DNA of 64,000 nt from Toxoplasma gondii ME49. Its lineage: Eukaryota; Apicomplexa; Conoidasida; Eucoccidiorida; Sarcocystidae. This document shows, piece by piece, positions 61,046 to 64,000 of this stretch (the stretch's first letter is position 1; each line of letters begins with the position of its first letter). The position numbers were made by a program, and so were the translations under genes. The stretch lies in assembly GCF_000006565.2 (NCBI RefSeq), contig NC_031477.1:3380043-3444042 (forward strand), in the 5' to 3' direction. The notes below the pieces were generated by a model. It saw nothing but the letters and a program-made list of their open reading frames with translations. It was not told the origin of the DNA and did no database searches.

Positions 61046-61699
61046 CCCTGAGTTTATAGAGTATTGCGCGTATCATCGCAGTAGACGAGATAAACATCAG
61101 AATAGAAAAAACAGCAGACTTAGAACAGAGAATGTGTAACAGGAGACACCGGCAGTGTCTCCCGTGGCACTCTCAACGAAGAAAAAGAATCACGGGCATG
61201 CAGACCCGAGAACTACGACACAAATATCCACAAAAAACACTATATAAATGGTACGTTTATCCACATATATGACTATGTATATGCTTGTACACATGTACAT
61301 ATGCTTGTATGCGGCATCCAAATATATATAGATATATACGTATATTGTCTGTATATGTTGGATGTGTTTCCAGCTGGTCACGAAAGCTCCACATAAGACT
61401 TTCTCTTTACGTTTCCGCTTTCCAGTGACGAGGCTTGCACAAGCATACGCCAATGTGACCAGGTGTATTTGCACCTTTATGCAGGATGACATGCGCACAT
61501 CTGTACAGGAAGCGCAAAACAGGCTTTAGGCGATCTTCTGGGTCTTTCCGTCGCACCCGTCCTGTCGAGTGAGTTGCCGTCCGCACGAAGGAAGCCGCGT
61601 TTTCACTCTCTCACTCTCGCGGGACAGGAAAGAACGAAAACTGTGCAGAAACAGACGGTGAAGAGCCGCAGATTTGCAGCAGATTTGCAGAGGAAAGTG

Positions 61700-61978
61700 T
61701 CACAGCACGAAACGCGTGTAGTCCGTCTTGGTGAGGAGCGAGCTGACGCTCGACCGAACGCGTTCGAGGTCGACTTCCACTCTGAGACAGAATAGAAGAA
61801 CAAGAAAAACGCGGAGAATCTGAAGAGGAATCTGAGAATGGGAGACGACAAACAGGCGAAACCACATCTCTCCGGTGCCTTCTGTCTGACACCTCGGGAA
61901 TCGCACATTTACGCTCATTCGCAAAAACACGTCTATCTCTATCTACTCATAAATGTATATGCAAATGGAGAAATAAAC

Positions 61979-62009
<31 letters not shown>

Positions 62010-62408
62010 CAGAGATTCTCTACGTACACACAGCAGTCAACACGTGGGAGGGAAGGGATGTTGAGACACTAAAAATAGGCGTGAAGTGGTCCGTATTACG
62101 AGACTTGCGGAGCCTAACGAGAAAGGCGCAAAGAAACAACCCAACGAAGAGGAAAAGGATCTCAGAAAAGGATATGGAGGAGGGCATCCTGTAGGGAGAA
62201 CAAGAAGCACGAAAACGTGCAGAGAAGGAAGCGCGATAAAGTAGGGAAAAAAGTCTCTCGAGCAACACGTCTTACAACCGCAGCATGTACATATATATAA
62301 ACACACGCATACACATATGTACAAACATATATATATATATATACATATATATATACATATATGCACATATACATGCATATGCATACACATATATCATATG
62401 CATATATT

Positions 62409-62448
<40 letters not shown>

Positions 62449-63872
62449 TGTATATATATGTATATATAAATGTATGCAGACGTGTGATGCATTGATGTGT
62501 AAGACGAGTCTTACCGCGTTCCAGGAGCCATCGAGGGGGCTGCGAAGTTGATGTCTTCCATGATTCTGCGGGAGCAAAGCCACAGACGAGACAAAAATAG
62601 TAACGCGAGAGAACAAGTGAGGAAGAAAAGAGGAACAAGACGAACCTGGAGAGGAAATGTCCCAGAAGAAAAGCCAACTGGACTAGAAAGAGCATGAGGC
62701 TGGAAGCCCGAAGAAAGTTGTGAGTCGGCTGTCTGCATTGAATGCACAAGCGAACTGTTTAAATCCAAGCATTTCGCTGTCTTCTTGTCTTTTTCTCTGG
62801 TCTCTCCTGTGGTGTTCCCTATTGATGCTTGAGTCTTTTGTCATTCCCTGCAAGTTGCTCGAGCCAACGAAACGGAGTGAATAAAACCGTTCCTCATCTC
62901 TCTCCTAACCACGTGAGGGCCATTGAAGTGCACGTGGTGCACTTAACATGAGAGCACTTAACACGGCGGTCACGAAAATAGAACTGGGATCCGGTAAACA
63001 GGGACATTCAAGATCGAAACAAAAACTGAAACTCGTCAAAGCAATTCCCCCAAAGAAGCTCATAAGTAATCCCGTTCCGGAAAAAACGGCTCCCTTCTTC
63101 AGGAAAGGCTCGCATGCAGATGCTTATTGCTTTCTTTGAACCCACATCGCAAAGACTTTCTTAGTGCTCCACATTTGTGCTTTCGCCACGCGTGTACCGT
63201 CGCGTTCCGGTCGTTTGCTTCGCGAGCTTTCTCCGGTCCGGAAGAATGTCACTTGCGGCGTACGCACACCCCACCACGCAAGCAAAGAAGGATGAAGAAA
63301 GAACGGGGTCTCTGGTCTTTTGCTTACTTTTCAATGATGGTGTGTAGACGTCGGGCACCAATGTTCTCGACACTCGCGTTCACTTCGCAAGCAACTGAGG
63401 GGAAGAAAGAAAAACGAGCTCTGTTCTTCTTTCAAGACTTGGCGAAGTGCATGCACATGTCTGTTCAGGTGTACATACACCCACCTCCAGACTAGCCACG
63501 CGGGCGTGTACATACACCCGAGGATTCTCGAGACACAGAGACAAATCGTGAAATACCGTTGTGTGCACAGTGCCTACTCTCTACGAGCCCTTCGCCGGTC
63601 GTCTTCGTGTTTGATTTTTGCAGTACAGTTTTACAGAACTACGCTGATTGCCAGTCACTTAAGAAAGTTCAGATGTAAGTAAGAAAGTCCTACTGGATTA
63701 TCGAGAGATTCAAATGTATCAGTTCTTCCGTTAGCAGACAATTGAGGACACGCCGAGTCTAGTGATCTGTGGCACGACGAATTTCCTTGTTCCGGTGTAC
63801 ACACACCTCGAGCGATTTCGTTTACTGCCTCTTCGGTGAAGTGGAGTTCCACGTTCTCGGTGCGCAGGAGCG
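61700..63872 (-). CDS. HSLU: HslU (ClpY) ATPase of the HslUV protease, C-terminal exons (5' end beyond window)
   Basis: HslU is the AAA+ unfoldase that feeds substrates to the HslV peptidase, a mitochondrial bacterial-type protease in protists. Four 3' exons are visible: 63807-63872, 63328-63394, 62515-62565 and 61700-61781, joined by GT-AG introns with matching phases. They encode, in order, [20 protein letters not shown], then [19 protein letters not shown], then [15 protein letters not shown], and finally [20 protein letters not shown] and a terminal RFVL. These are the characteristic C-domain of HslU, including the invariant [10 protein letters not shown] and the C-terminal tail that docks into HslV. 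ClpX lacks this tail. The first visible exon begins in phase 1, so upstream exons with the Walker motifs lie to the right of 64000. Stop is TGA at 61700-61702. Confidence 0.93.
61975..62005. repeat. (TA)n microsatellite in HslU last intron
   Basis: About thirteen perfect TA units between the last two visible HslU exons. Confidence 0.8.
62285..62470. repeat. (TA)n / ACATAT microsatellite in HslU last intron
   Basis: A 185 bp array of TA, ACATAT, GCATAT and GTATAT units with perfect TA runs near 62328-62342 and 62416-62441. It ends about 45 bp from the donor end of the 62515-62565 exon. Frames across it encode runs of Ile-Tyr and are not genes. Confidence 0.85.
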
Positions 63873-64000
63873 CTGCATAAAGCCACACGTGGAGTCAGGA
63901 AATGTAGATGAATGAACACTTGGATAATGCGAAATCTGGAGACATCCGGTAGAGCGTCGTGCGGCTGCGGGTTGCGGCGAGGGCGAATGCCAAGGAAAAC
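63873..64000 (-). other. Upstream HslU intron at the window edge
   Basis: The acceptor TTTATGCAG precedes the exon starting at 63872. The remaining 128 bp shows no HslU-like coding sequence in any minus-strand frame, so it is most likely intron. Confidence 0.6.

Larger units (their letters stand above)
58070..61699. other. Convergent intergenic region, AP-1 mu / HslU
   Basis: This 3.6 kb lies between convergent stop codons. It is rich in TA and GATA-like microsatellites (listed separately) and pyrimidine tracts (59270-59600). Frames such as 59624-60034 and 60552-61097 cross low-complexity DNA and have no recognisable family; I see no supported gene. Confidence 0.5.

Noticed and set aside
60552..61097. 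181-codon minus-strand frame near the AP-1 mu/HslU gap
   Set aside because: Much of it is translated (TA)n repeat giving Ile-Tyr runs; the rest shows no family resemblance.
62272..62616. Ile-Tyr-rich frames across the HslU intron repeats
   Set aside because: They are translations of microsatellite DNA between two phase-matched HslU exons.

Overview
The window is nuclear DNA of a coccidian apicomplexan, almost certainly Toxoplasma gondii or a very close relative. The evidence is a GAPDH gene split by one intron, a giant low-complexity AP2-domain protein beside it (matching what I recall as AP2IX-5), many short exons with GT-AG introns full of (TA)n and GATA-type microsatellites, long untranslated regions, and a selenoprotein gene with the GGGA-type SECIS element reported for Toxoplasma. 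No bacterial, viral, mobile-element, CRISPR, tRNA or rRNA feature was seen.

Layout from left to right. GAPDH (minus, 997-2451) is divergent from an intronless hypothetical gene (plus, 3238-5004). After a 4.7 kb leader or intergenic region comes the 2,282-residue AP2 factor (plus, 9683-16531). It converges on an 18-exon VPS18 gene (minus, 20384-33040). VPS18 is divergent from selenoprotein T (plus, 34032-34790, in-frame UGA at 34320, SECIS at about 35144-35212). Selenoprotein T converges on a spliced MATH-BTB gene (minus, about 36632-41711). A 6 kb stretch with no gene I can support follows. Next are the ubiquitin-ribosomal protein L40 fusion (plus, 47806-49015), a large biotin-protein ligase (minus, 51250-53958), the AP-1 clathrin adaptor mu subunit (plus, 56777-58069), and the 3' end of HslU (minus, 61700-63872), whose 5' part lies beyond the right edge.

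The genes do not form an operon, as expected for a eukaryote. They are mostly housekeeping: glycolysis, endosomal tethering (VPS18), clathrin sorting (AP-1), ER redox (SelT), ubiquitin and ribosome supply, biotinylation and organelle proteolysis. To these are added one cell-cycle transcription factor and a probable cullin-3-type adaptor. VPS18 and AP-1 mu both act in traffic to the secretory organelles of this phylum, but their proximity is probably chance.

Exon boundaries for VPS18, the MATH-BTB gene, GAPDH, L40 and HslU were worked out by hand from splice consensus and reading-frame phase. In the main models every junction is phase-consistent; the 3' end of the MATH-BTB gene is the exception and is ambiguous. 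The most striking item is selenoprotein T: a plain ORF reading splits it into two false ORFs at the UGA codon.
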